Assembly: GCA_001603075.1 (NCBI GenBank)
Contig: LVBB01000075.1
Location: 62,657 to 126,656, forward strand
Direction of reading: 5' to 3'
Origin: Phycisphaerales bacterium Planc_01
GTDB taxonomy: Bacteria > Planctomycetota > Phycisphaerae > Sedimentisphaerales > Anaerobacaceae
DNA length: 64,000 bases
A model generated the notes under the pieces. That model saw only the letters and a program-made list of their open reading frames with translations, was not told where the DNA came from and did not search any database. Position 1 is the first letter of the stretch, and each line of letters begins with the position of its first letter. Positions 51,017-59,505 of this stretch are shown piece by piece. The position numbers and the translations under genes were made by a program.

Positions 51017-51691
51017 ATGTCTGGCAAAGTCAAGGCGAGTCTGCCGGTTGTCCTGTTTTCCGTGGCGTTGACGGCGGGGTCGTGCGCGCCGATGCGGCTC
51101 TGTTGTGAGTCGCGAGGAGCCGATCTGCTGGCGACGGGTGTGGTGGGCTGGCAGCAGATCGGTGGCGAGCGCGGTGATTGGCAGCTGGAAGACGGCGTGC
51201 TCGCCGGTCGAGCGTCATCGTCCGATGTGGCCGGGCCCCGTTGGCTGGCGACGGTGGACCAATACGACGATTTCGAGCTGTCACTGGAGTTTCGAATCGC
51301 GCCCGGGGCCGACAGCGGCGTTTTCGTTCGCGCGCCGTTGCGAGGCGACCCGACGTATGCGGGAATGGAAATCCAGATCCTTGATGACGCAACCCGCGAC
51401 GGGAGTGCGCTGCGCGCGGACCAGGTCAGTGGCAGTATCTACGGCGTGCAGGCGCCCTCCGAGCGGATGGGCGGTCGGGCGGGTCAATGGCAGTCGATGG
51501 TGGTGGCATGCCGCGGGTCCCGTGTCAAGGTGGCCCTCAACGGGCGGAAGGTGGTCGATACGGACACGACGTACTATCCCTATTTGTATGGCGATCATCC
51601 GGGCCTGACCCGAGAGCGGGGCTATATCGGCCTGCAATACCATAGTGGGGTGGAGTTCCGCAAGATTGCGATTGAACCGTTGGTGAAATGA
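51017..51691 (+). CDS. DUF1080 (3-keto-disaccharide hydrolase-like) protein, exported
   Basis: A 224-residue jelly-roll protein with an N-terminal signal segment ending in an AGSC that may be a lipobox (VVLFSVALTAGSC). GWQQIGGERGDWQLEDGVLA, YDDFELSLEFRIAPGADSGVFVR, MEIQILDD and YIGLQYHSGVEFRKIAI are the DUF1080 blocks. Characterised family members cleave 3-keto-glycosides. GGGAGGTG precedes the ATG at 51017. It is the first of four same-strand genes with Gfo/Idh oxidoreductases. Confidence 0.88.
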   Translation: MSGKVKASLPVVLFSVALTAGSCAPMRLCCESRGADLLATGVVGWQQIGGERGDWQLEDGVLAGRASSSDVAGPRWLATVDQYDDFELSLEFRIAPGADSGVFVRAPLRGDPTYAGMEIQILDDATRDGSALRADQVSGSIYGVQAPSERMGGRAGQWQSMVVACRGSRVKVALNGRKVVDTDTTYYPYLYGDHPGLTRERGYIGLQYHSGVEFRKIAIEPLVK

Positions 51692-51792
51692 CTGTCGGCG
51701 AAACGGCGGCTGTCAGGTGACAACCGCAGGCGCCTTTGCCGCCTAACGGGTGAATTGATGTTGGAGAACCAACCACTTTCGAAGGGGCATCG

Positions 51793-53064
51793 ATGAACAA
51801 GAAAGCAAATCTCTGTGGTGTCACCCGTCGCGACTTCATCAGGGCCTCGGCCGCGTCGCTGGCGGGTCTGGGCCTGGCGAGCCGGGCCTATGCGGCCGGG
51901 TCTGACACCGTCCGCGTCGGTCTGATCGGCTGCGGCGGCCAGGGAACGCGGGACCTGATCAGTTGCGTACGCAGCTCGCCGGGCGTGGAGATCGTCGCGA
52001 TGGGCGACCTGTTCAAAGACCATCTGCAACAGTCGTTGGCGAAGCTCAAGGAGGAGGTGCCGGCGGCGGTGAAGGTCGGGCCCGACAGGCAGTTCGTCGG
52101 TTTCGATGCGCACCGGCGCGTCGTGCAGTCCGATCTGGACATGGTGCTCCTGACGGCGCCGCCCCATTGGCGGGCCGAGCACTTCCAGGCGGCCGTCGAG
52201 GCCGGCAAGCATGTGTTCATGGAGAAGCCGGGGGGCGTGGACCCCGTAGGCATCCGGTCCGTCATCGCCACAGCCGAACTGGCGCGGCAGAAGCGGCTTA
52301 GTGTGGTGGCCGGCACGCAGCGGCGGCACAGCAAGAAGTACCAGGAGACCATCCGTCGCATCCACAACGGACAGATCGGCGAGATCGTTGCGGCCCAGGC
52401 CTACTGGAACGGCGGGGACATGCTCGGATACTGGCAATGGTGGGACAAAGGCAATCTGTCGGATATGGAGTGGCAGTGCCGCAGTTGGCCTTGGTTCACC
52501 TGGACCAGCGGCGATCACATCGTCGAACAGCACGTGCACAACCTCGATGTGATCAACTGGGCGCTCGACGCTCATCCCGAGCAGTGCATGGGCATGGGCG
52601 GTCGGGAGGTGCGCAACCTGGGCAACATCTACGACCATTTCGCGGTCGAATATGAGTATGCCAAGGGGGTTCGGGTGGCCAGTCAGTGCCGCCAGATCAA
52701 TGGCACGACCAGCCGGATTGCCGAACGTGTGGTCGGCACGAAGGGCTATGCCGACGTCGATCGCGGCGTGATCGTCGGCGAGAAGCCCTTCACCTATGAG
52801 GGCCCCGATCCCGATCATTACGTCCAGGAGATGGCCGACCTCATCGAGAGCATTCGCAAAGGCTCCCCGATCAATGAAGGCAAGCAGGTGGCCGAGAGCA
52901 CGATGAACGCCATCATGGGACGCATGAGCGCCTACAGCGGTCGGGCCCTGAAGTGGGACTGGGCGATGAAGGCCTCGAAGGAGGACCTGCGGCCGCCGAA
53001 GTACGACTGGATCGATCTGCCGGAGCCGAAGGTCGCCGTTCCGGGCCAGACGCCGCTGGTGTGA
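51793..53064 (+). CDS. Gfo/Idh/MocA oxidoreductase, Tat-exported (first of a tandem pair)
   Basis: A 423-residue protein. TRRDFIRASAASLAGLGLASRAYAA is a Tat signal; VGLIGCGGQGTRD is the dinucleotide-binding motif; FMEKPGGVDPVGIRSV holds the EKP; VEQHVHNLDVINWAL contributes the active-site His. The C-terminus GRMSAYSGRALKWDW is nearly identical to that of the gene at 53160, showing a recent-enough duplication. Such enzymes oxidise or reduce sugars at C3 or isomerise inositols using bound NAD. Flanked by DUF1080 genes. Confidence 0.92.
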   Translation: MNKKANLCGVTRRDFIRASAASLAGLGLASRAYAAGSDTVRVGLIGCGGQGTRDLISCVRSSPGVEIVAMGDLFKDHLQQSLAKLKEEVPAAVKVGPDRQFVGFDAHRRVVQSDLDMVLLTAPPHWRAEHFQAAVEAGKHVFMEKPGGVDPVGIRSVIATAELARQKRLSVVAGTQRRHSKKYQETIRRIHNGQIGEIVAAQAYWNGGDMLGYWQWWDKGNLSDMEWQCRSWPWFTWTSGDHIVEQHVHNLDVINWALDAHPEQCMGMGGREVRNLGNIYDHFAVEYEYAKGVRVASQCRQINGTTSRIAERVVGTKGYADVDRGVIVGEKPFTYEGPDPDHYVQEMADLIESIRKGSPINEGKQVAESTMNAIMGRMSAYSGRALKWDWAMKASKEDLRPPKYDWIDLPEPKVAVPGQTPLV

Positions 53065-53159
53065 TCGAGTTCCTGCATGAAACCGGTCCTGTGGGATTTC
53101 GCCGCAGTACAGAATCGCTGAAGCAACGGTCGAACAACCGACCAGATTGGGGTATTGAG

Positions 53160-54485
53160 ATGGAGAATCGGAGCAAGCACGAGCGATTGTCGAGACGGGA
53201 CTTTGTGAAGGGCGCTGCGGCTGGGGCGTTTTCGGTGGCAACCCTGTCGGGCCTGAGCCCGCGTGCGTTCGCCGCCGGCAGCGACAAGGTGCGTCTCGGT
53301 CTGATCGGCTGCGGCGGACGAGGCATGCACGACACGTCCATGTGCCTGACGGCGGCTGAGAACATCGAACTGATTGCGATGGGCGACGTGTTCAAAGACC
53401 GGGTCAATAGCTGCCGGGCCTGGTTGACCCGAGAGCCCAAGGAAGGCGAGGACCCGAATCAGATCCGGGCGAAGGTGAAGGTTACGGAGGAGATGTGCTT
53501 CGGGGGTTGGGACGCCTACAAGAAGGTCCTGGCGACGGATGTGGACATGGTCATCCTGACGACGCCGCCCCAGTTCCGTCCGATCATGCTGAAGGCGGCC
53601 GTCGAGGCCGGCAAACACGTGTTCGTGGAGAAACCTGTGGCGGTCGATCCCGTCGGGGTCCGCTCGGTGATCGCCTCGTCGGACCTGGCAGACCAGAAGG
53701 GCCTGACGATCGTGGCCGGCACGCAGATGCGACGGATCTCGCACCTCGTCGAGGCCATGAAGCGGATTCACGACGGTGCGCTGGGTACGATCCAGAGCGG
53801 TCAGTGCTTTCGGCTGGGTGGGGCCATGCGAGGCTGGGGTCCTCAGCAGCGTGATCCCGGTTGGTCGGACATGGAATGGCAACTGCGTCGCTGGCTGTTT
53901 ATGACCTGGCTCAGCGGCGATTTCATCGTCGAGATGCACGTTCACGATCTCGATATCATCAACTGGGCGATGGGCGGACCTCCGGTCCAGTGCTTTGCTT
54001 TGGGGGGCCGGCAGCAGCGGACCGAGCCAGAATACGGCGACTCCTACGACCATTTTGCGGTGGAGTACGACTACCCGAACGGCGTGAGCGTTTCATACAA
54101 AGGCGCCCAGCAGGACGGCATCGCCAATCCGCACTACGGGCACGTCGTCGGAACCAAAGGCTCGGCTCGGCTGGATTTCGGGCGGGCCGTCTTCCAGGGC
54201 GCTCATACCGCGACGATCGGCTGGGACGAGTATGATCCCTGCCTGACCCAGCATGCCGACCAGATTGCCGCCATTCGTGAGGGCAAGCGGCTGAACGAGG
54301 GCCGACGGATCGCCGAAAGCACGATGACTGCGATCATGGGCCGGATGAGCGCTTACACGGGTCGGGCCCTGAAGTGGGATTGGGTGATGAACGCTTCGAA
54401 GCTGGATCTGACCCCGCCGGCCTACGCATTCGGCGATCTGGCGATGCCGGAGGTGGCCGTCCCGGGCAAGACCCGGTTGATATGA
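53160..54485 (+). CDS. Gfo/Idh/MocA oxidoreductase, Tat-exported (second of the tandem pair)
   Basis: A 441-residue paralogue of the preceding gene. SRRDFVKGAAAGAFSVATLSG is its Tat signal, LGLIGCGGRGMHD the Rossmann motif, FVEKPVAVDPVGVRSV the EKP block, and VEMHVHDLDIINWAM the active-site helix. The C-terminus GRMSAYTGRALKWDW mirrors its neighbour. It has an extra segment near residue 85-110 (TREPKEGEDPNQIRAK). The ATG at 53160 follows a GGGG/GAG region; the frame upstream is the 3' end of the neighbour read in another frame. DUF1080 follows. Confidence 0.92.
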   Translation: MENRSKHERLSRRDFVKGAAAGAFSVATLSGLSPRAFAAGSDKVRLGLIGCGGRGMHDTSMCLTAAENIELIAMGDVFKDRVNSCRAWLTREPKEGEDPNQIRAKVKVTEEMCFGGWDAYKKVLATDVDMVILTTPPQFRPIMLKAAVEAGKHVFVEKPVAVDPVGVRSVIASSDLADQKGLTIVAGTQMRRISHLVEAMKRIHDGALGTIQSGQCFRLGGAMRGWGPQQRDPGWSDMEWQLRRWLFMTWLSGDFIVEMHVHDLDIINWAMGGPPVQCFALGGRQQRTEPEYGDSYDHFAVEYDYPNGVSVSYKGAQQDGIANPHYGHVVGTKGSARLDFGRAVFQGAHTATIGWDEYDPCLTQHADQIAAIREGKRLNEGRRIAESTMTAIMGRMSAYTGRALKWDWVMNASKLDLTPPAYAFGDLAMPEVAVPGKTRLI

Positions 54486-54531
54486 CCGCCGCCAGGAGAG
54501 ACCAATGGCATCCGAGAGAAGGAGTTCAGAA

Positions 54532-55212
54532 ATGGCACATTCAACGAGCAAGCGGCCGGCTGTCGTCGCGGCACTGTTGATCACCTTGGCGACCGGGCAA
54601 GCGGCAGTGGCCCAGACGGCCGCCCCAACCGTACCGAAGGAGAAGGTTGTCCTGTGGAATGGGGTGGATTACACGGGCTGGAAGCTGTTTCTGCCCGATG
54701 CGAACGCCGACGTTGCCAAGACGTGGTCGATCGACAAGGGCGTGTTGCGCTGCGAAGGCCGGCCGGCCGGGTACATGCGGACGGAGACGCCATATGCCGA
54801 CTACCACCTGCACGTCGAATGGCGATGGCCCGCCAAGCCGGGCAACAACGGCGTCCTGGTGCATATGAGCGGTCCCGATAATGTCTGGCCCAAGAGCCTC
54901 GAATGCCAGCTCCAGGCGGGCAGCGCCGGGGATTTCTGGGTGATCGGAGGCGTCGAAACCGCCCAGCATGCCAGGGGCGGTTCCCGCGTCCAGGGCCGGC
55001 GTACCATCAAGTTGCGCGACAGCAGCGAGAAGGAGCCGGGCCAGTGGAACGCCTACGACATCATCTGCAAAGACGACTGGGTGGTCGTGCTGGTCAACGG
55101 CGTGCTTCAGAACGTCGCGACCGAGTGCTCCGAACGCGGCGGCAAGATCTGCCTCCAGAGCGAGGGTGCGGTCATCGAGTACCGTAACCTCTGGATCGCG
55201 CCCGTGGAGTAG
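54532..55212 (+). CDS. DUF1080 (3-keto-disaccharide hydrolase-like) protein, exported
   Basis: A 226-residue secreted protein with signal peptide (PAVVAALLITLATGQAAVAQ). VVLWNGVDYTGWKLFLP, KTWSIDKGVLRCEGRPAGYM, YADYHLHVEWRWPAKPGNNGVLVHM and GAVIEYRNLWIAPVE are the classical DUF1080 blocks. It closes the 51017-55212 cluster. Two starts are possible, ATG 54505 and ATG 54532, each with a good ribosome site; 54532 gives a compact signal peptide. Confidence 0.9.
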   Translation: MAHSTSKRPAVVAALLITLATGQAAVAQTAAPTVPKEKVVLWNGVDYTGWKLFLPDANADVAKTWSIDKGVLRCEGRPAGYMRTETPYADYHLHVEWRWPAKPGNNGVLVHMSGPDNVWPKSLECQLQAGSAGDFWVIGGVETAQHARGGSRVQGRRTIKLRDSSEKEPGQWNAYDIICKDDWVVVLVNGVLQNVATECSERGGKICLQSEGAVIEYRNLWIAPVE

Positions 55213-55253
55213 CCGGCTCCGGTGACGGGGGCGCACCCCCGGACATGGAATGC

Positions 55254-55264
55254 GTAGGATGGGC
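55254..55264 (+). repeat. Fragment of the GTAGGATGGGC repeat
   Basis: Eleven bases identical to the start of the arms at 29251 and 43000, without the following palindrome. It lies in the 126-base spacer between the DUF1080 gene and ispH. Confidence 0.35.
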
Positions 55265-55338
55265 AGTGGGTCCGAGGGGCTCGCTTGCGCCCGTTTTTCC
55301 GTTTGCCAGGGATTGGCGGAAGGCGGCATGGATCTGAC

Positions 55339-56190
55339 ATGAAGGTACTGGTAGCGGCCAAGTGTGGTTTCTGTCCCGGGGTTCGCAACGCGATCAGCAT
55401 GGCCGAAGAGACGCTTCAGCAGGCGGGGGCCGGCCGGTCGGTTTACTGCCTCGGTCCGATAATTCACAACAAGGACGAGGTGGAACGGCTGCGGGCCGCC
55501 GGCCTGCACACGGTCGATGCGGTCGATCAGATGGACTCGGGAACCGTCCTGATCCGCTCGCACGGGGTCGCACCGAGCGAGCTGAACCGGCTCAAGGACC
55601 GGGGGTTTCACATCGTCGATGCGACCTGTGTTCTGGTCAAACGCCTTCAGCAGATCGTCAAACAGCTCGAATCCGAGGGATACGAGGTAGTGATTATCGG
55701 CGAGGAGAACCATCCGGAGGTCCAGGGTGTCGTCGGGTGCGTCGGCGACGTGGTCGTGGTCGCCGATGAGGACGACCTGGACAAGCTGCCCAGGAACGGC
55801 CGGCTGGGCATCGTCTGCCAGACGACGCAGAGCCCCGAGCACTTGGGGCGGATGCTGGACGCCATCGCCCGCCGCAGCTTCAGCGAGTTGAAGGTGATCA
55901 ACACCCTGTGCAAGGAGGCGATCAAGCGGCAGGAATCCGCCATCGAGCTATGCCAGCAGGTGGATGTCATGTTCGTCCTGGGCGGGCTGCACAGCGCCAA
56001 CACCCGTCGGCTGGCCGACCTGTGCAAAAAGCACAATGAAGCGACGTTTCACTTGCAGAACTGGGACGAACTTGATAAAAAAGTACTTTTCGGCAAGGCC
56101 GTTGCCGGCGTTACGGCCGGGGCCTCGACGCCGAACTGGGTCATTGAAGAGTTTGTCAGGCACCTGGAACGATTCGGCGAGGAACGGTGA
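55339..56190 (+). CDS. ispH: 4-hydroxy-3-methylbut-2-enyl diphosphate reductase
   Basis: A 283-residue iron-sulfur enzyme of the last MEP-pathway step, making isopentenyl and dimethylallyl diphosphate. The three cluster cysteines are C12 in CGFCPGV, C97 in DATCV and C191 in NTLCKEA. SHGVAPSE, GEENHPEVQG, CQTTQSPEH and GVTAGASTP complete the signature. The ATG at 55339 is the family start; its ribosome site is poor. rpsA follows on the same strand, the order seen in many bacteria. Confidence 0.95.
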   Translation: MKVLVAAKCGFCPGVRNAISMAEETLQQAGAGRSVYCLGPIIHNKDEVERLRAAGLHTVDAVDQMDSGTVLIRSHGVAPSELNRLKDRGFHIVDATCVLVKRLQQIVKQLESEGYEVVIIGEENHPEVQGVVGCVGDVVVVADEDDLDKLPRNGRLGIVCQTTQSPEHLGRMLDAIARRSFSELKVINTLCKEAIKRQESAIELCQQVDVMFVLGGLHSANTRRLADLCKKHNEATFHLQNWDELDKKVLFGKAVAGVTAGASTPNWVIEEFVRHLERFGEER

Positions 56191-56223
56191 ATGGGCCGTC
56201 GGATCGCCGTGAGGGGATACATG

Positions 56224-56246
56224 CCCTCTGCTGCGTGAGCAGAGGG
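56224..56246 (+). promoter_or_regulatory. Hairpin in the leader between ispH and rpsA
   Basis: A perfect nine-base stem (CCCTCTGCT / AGCAGAGGG) with a five-base loop (GCGTG), 108 bases before the rpsA ATG. It could be an attenuator, an S1 autoregulatory site or a stabilising 5' structure. There is no T-run, so it is not a simple terminator. Confidence 0.4.
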
Positions 56247-56354
56247 AGCTTCCATATCAACTTGGATTGATGCAACGTGGCATTGAGGCAGGCCGGTGTG
56301 TATGTGGGGCGTCGGTCGGTCGCATGGAAAGACTCCACAGGGGAATTGGAATCT

Positions 56355-58160
56355 ATGGTAGATCGAAACATTGTCAACAAGCTGGGATTGTCGGACGCGA
56401 AACTGGACGAGCAGATCGGCGAGATGTTTGGAGACGGCGAGAACCAATATCTCGAACAGATGCTCCAGAAGAAGGTGGACTCGCGTCTGCCCGGAACCAT
56501 TCTGAAGGGCACCATCGTCTCGCAGATCGGCAACGACGTGATCGTCGAGGTGGGCCTCAAGAGCGAAGGTGTGGTCGATGCCGGTGAGTTCGGCAGCCCC
56601 GACGAGATTGCGCCGGGCCGGGAGATCGAGGTGCTGCTTGAAGACACCGACTCCGACGGCGGGCTGATCCTGCTGAGCAAGCGCAAGGCCGACACGATTC
56701 GTGGGTGGGAACACATCATCAACACGAAGCAGGAAGGGGACGTCGTCAGCGGCAAGGTCATCCGCCGGATCAAGGGCGGCCTGCTCGTGGACATCGGGGT
56801 CCCGGTGTTCCTGCCGGCCTCGCAGGTGGACATCCGCAAGCCGGGCGACATCAGCCGGTTCATCGGCAAGGACGTCGAGTGCAAGATCCTCAAGATCGAC
56901 GTGGAGAACCGCAACATCGTGGTCTCCCGACGCAAGCTCATCGAGGAAGAGCGCCGCGCCAGCAAAGAGAAGATCCTCAACGAGATCGAGGTCGGTCAGC
57001 TTCGCAAGGGCGTCGTCAAGAACATCGCGGACTTCGGCGTGTTTGTCGATCTCGGCGGTCTGGACGGCCTGCTGCACATCTCCGACCTGAGCTGGGGCCG
57101 CATCTCTCACCCGTCCGAGGTGGTCGATCTGGACCAGGAGATCGAGTGCGTCGTCATCGGTGTGGACAAGGACAACGAGAAGATCTCCCTGGGTCTCAAG
57201 CAGAAGAGCGCCAGCCCGTGGGAGAACGTCGAGGCGAAGTACCCCGTCGGCGTCAAGGTCAAGGGCAAGGTCGTCAACGTGATGAACTACGGCGTCTTCG
57301 TTCGCCTCGAAGACGGCATCGAAGGCCTCGTGCACATCAGCGAGATGAGCTGGACGCGACGTCTGTCGCACCCGAGCGAGATGGTCAATCTCGGCGACGA
57401 GATCGACGTTGTCGTCCTGAACGTCAACAAGGAGAAGCAGGAGATCTCGCTGGGCATCAAGCAGACCGAGCAGAACCCGTGGGAACTGGCGGCCCGCAAG
57501 TACCCGCCGGGCACCGTCGTGACCGCCAACGTCCGCAGCATGACGAACTTCGGCGCCTTCGTCGAGATCGAGCCGGGCATCGACGGCATGGTCCACATCT
57601 CCGACCTGAGCTGGACCCGCAAGTTCGGGCACCCCAGCGAGGCGCTGGAGAAGGGCCAGGAGGTCAAGTGCGTGGTCCTCGAAGTTAACGAGGCCAAGCA
57701 ACGGATCTCGCTGGGCATCAAGCAGATGACCGAGGACCCGTGGATTCGGGCCATCCCCGAGAAGTACATCCCCGGCCACATCATCAAGGGCAAGATCGCC
57801 AAGCTCACCAATTTCGGCGCCTTCGTCGAGCTCGAACCGGACCTCGAAGGTCTGCTGCACATCTCCGAGCTGGCCGATCACAAGATCGACAAGCCGCAGG
57901 ATGTGGTCAAGCCCGACGACGAGGTCGAGGTCAAGATTCTCAAGGTCGATCCGGAAGCGCGCAAGATCGGGCTGAGTCTGCGAAGGGTGCAGTGGGCCGC
58001 CGAAGAGCATGCTGCCGCACCGACCAAGCCCCAGCCTCAGGCAAGAGCGACCCCGGAAAGCTCCTATCCTTCCGGCGGGGATACGCTGGGCATCACGCTT
58101 CGCCCGGCCAAGCCGGCCGCGCCGGAAGCGACGAAGCCTCAGGGGAGCGACGAGGGGTAG
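56355..58160 (+). CDS. rpsA: 30S ribosomal protein S1
   Basis: A 601-residue RNA-binding ribosomal protein with six S1 (OB-fold) repeats at roughly 45-115, 130-195, 215-285, 300-370, 385-455 and 475-545. The first is less conserved (TILKGTIVSQIGNDVIVEVG); the later ones share DFGVFVDLGGLDGLLHISDLSW-type blocks (in pieces such as NFGAFVEIEPGIDGMVHISD). The C-terminal 50 residues are a Pro/Ala-rich tail. It helps mRNA bind the 30S subunit. The ATG at 56355 is chosen; a GTG at 56277 would add 26 unlike residues. A strong terminator follows at 58221. Confidence 0.95.
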   Translation: MVDRNIVNKLGLSDAKLDEQIGEMFGDGENQYLEQMLQKKVDSRLPGTILKGTIVSQIGNDVIVEVGLKSEGVVDAGEFGSPDEIAPGREIEVLLEDTDSDGGLILLSKRKADTIRGWEHIINTKQEGDVVSGKVIRRIKGGLLVDIGVPVFLPASQVDIRKPGDISRFIGKDVECKILKIDVENRNIVVSRRKLIEEERRASKEKILNEIEVGQLRKGVVKNIADFGVFVDLGGLDGLLHISDLSWGRISHPSEVVDLDQEIECVVIGVDKDNEKISLGLKQKSASPWENVEAKYPVGVKVKGKVVNVMNYGVFVRLEDGIEGLVHISEMSWTRRLSHPSEMVNLGDEIDVVVLNVNKEKQEISLGIKQTEQNPWELAARKYPPGTVVTANVRSMTNFGAFVEIEPGIDGMVHISDLSWTRKFGHPSEALEKGQEVKCVVLEVNEAKQRISLGIKQMTEDPWIRAIPEKYIPGHIIKGKIAKLTNFGAFVELEPDLEGLLHISELADHKIDKPQDVVKPDDEVEVKILKVDPEARKIGLSLRRVQWAAEEHAAAPTKPQPQARATPESSYPSGGDTLGITLRPAKPAAPEATKPQGSDEG

Positions 58161-58220
58161 GAGCCTGCTGCCTCAAAGAAACGGAAAGCGTGCTTTGACG
58201 TATCGCGCTGTGTGATTTCG

Positions 58221-58251
58221 AAGGGCCCTCCGGGTGTTGTGGAGGGCCCTT
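58221..58251 (+). terminator. Rho-independent-type terminator after rpsA
   Basis: An 11-base perfect stem (AAGGGCCCTCC / GGAGGGCCCTT) with a nine-base loop, 60 bases after the rpsA stop and followed by TTT only partly. It separates rpsA from the PIN-TRAM gene. Confidence 0.7.
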
Positions 58252-58286
58252 TGCCATGCGCCGGCGCGCATCGCGGCGCGGGGTGG

Positions 58287-58315
58287 TTGCCGCTGCGATA
58301 GCCGACGGGTATAAT
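58287..58315 (+). promoter_or_regulatory. Promoter candidate for the PIN-TRAM gene
   Basis: TTGCCG (58287-58292), 17-base spacer and a perfect TATAAT (58310-58315), directly after the rpsA terminator and 50 bases before the ATG at 58365. Confidence 0.6.
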
Positions 58316-58364
58316 GAAGCGATTGGCAATGGAATAGACGGACGATCCTTGAAAGGTCATCGCG

Positions 58365-59474
58365 ATGCTGCTCTGGCTGTTTCGTGGGGTATTCATCATC
58401 ATTGTGGTCTCGGTGCTGGTGGTCAACGCCAGCTCGATCGAGCTGAGCACGACGGAGAACTCGGCGAGCTGGTGGGCCGTGGTGATCAGCGGCATGGGTC
58501 TGGCCATCTTCTTCCTGTTGCTCGATGTTCTGACGCCGAAACGCAAACTCAGTGCCCTGGCCGGCGTGTTCTTCGGACTGCTGGTCGGGATGCTCATCAG
58601 CGGCGCCCTGGCCAGCGCCGTGGACATGATCGGGGAATCCTATCGCATCCCGATGGTCGAGCCGGCCAAGGTTGCCATCAAGTGGATGCTCGGCATCGGT
58701 ATCTGCTACTTCACGATCAGCATCGTCATGCGCACCAAGGACGATTTTCGCTTCGTCGTGCCCTACGTGGAATTCGCCAAGCAGACCAAGGGGGCCCGGC
58801 CGCTGATTCTCGACACCTCCGCCATCGTCGACGGGCGGATCTACGATCTGTCCGAGAGCCGCCTGTTCGACGCGCCGATCATTGTGCCCCGGTTCGTGCT
58901 CAACGAATTGCAGCTCATCGCCGATTCGTCGGACAAGCTCAAGCGCAACCGCGGCCGTCGCGGCCTGGACGTGCTCAAGAAGATGCAGTCCAGTCAGGTC
59001 ATCGAGGTCGAGATCGACGAAACCGCCATCGCCGAGACCGAAGAGGCCAAGGGCGTCGATCAGAAGCTGATGGTCTTTTCCAAGGCCCACAACGGGCGAC
59101 TGGTCACCACCGACTACAATCTGACGAAGGTCGCCCAGGTGCGCGGCGTCGATGTGGTCAATATCAACGATCTGGCCAACTCGCTGAAGGTCGTGGCCCT
59201 GCCGGGCGAGACGATGCAGGTCAAGATCGTCAAGCCGGGCGAGGAGGCCGATCAGGGCATCGGTTATCTCGACGACGGCACGATGATCGTCGTCGAGGGC
59301 GGACGCAACAAGATCGGGCGGGACGTGCAGATCAGCGTGACCAGTTCGCTGCAGACCTCGGCGGGCAAGATGATCTTCGGACGTTTCGAGTCGTTTGCCT
59401 CGGCCGACCGGCCCAATGACCGGCCGGAGCGGCCTTTCAACCCTCGTTCGAACCGCATGTCGGCCCGATCCTGA
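58365..59474 (+). CDS. PIN and TRAM domain membrane protein (YacL-like)
   Basis: A 369-residue protein. Residues about 1-125 hold four hydrophobic helices (LFRGVFIIIVVSVLVVNAS, WAVVISGMGLAIFFLLLDVL, LAGVFFGLLVGMLISGALA, WMLGIGICYFTISIVMR). Residues about 145-270 are a PIN domain with the acidic residues in LILDTSAIVDGRI, VLNELQLIAD and VTTDYNLTKVA. Residues about 275-340 are a TRAM domain (GETMQVKIVKPGEEADQGIG, MIVVEGGRNKIG). Homologues in many bacteria have this plan; their biochemical role is unsettled. AAAGGT precedes the ATG. Confidence 0.9.
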   Translation: MLLWLFRGVFIIIVVSVLVVNASSIELSTTENSASWWAVVISGMGLAIFFLLLDVLTPKRKLSALAGVFFGLLVGMLISGALASAVDMIGESYRIPMVEPAKVAIKWMLGIGICYFTISIVMRTKDDFRFVVPYVEFAKQTKGARPLILDTSAIVDGRIYDLSESRLFDAPIIVPRFVLNELQLIADSSDKLKRNRGRRGLDVLKKMQSSQVIEVEIDETAIAETEEAKGVDQKLMVFSKAHNGRLVTTDYNLTKVAQVRGVDVVNINDLANSLKVVALPGETMQVKIVKPGEEADQGIGYLDDGTMIVVEGGRNKIGRDVQISVTSSLQTSAGKMIFGRFESFASADRPNDRPERPFNPRSNRMSARS

Positions 59475-59505
59475 CGGAGAACGCCCACCGCACGAGCGGA
59501 TTGCC

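Noticed and set aside
56277-56354. GTG start for rpsA
   Set aside because: Adds 26 residues unlike S1; ATG 56355 begins the family-like sequence.
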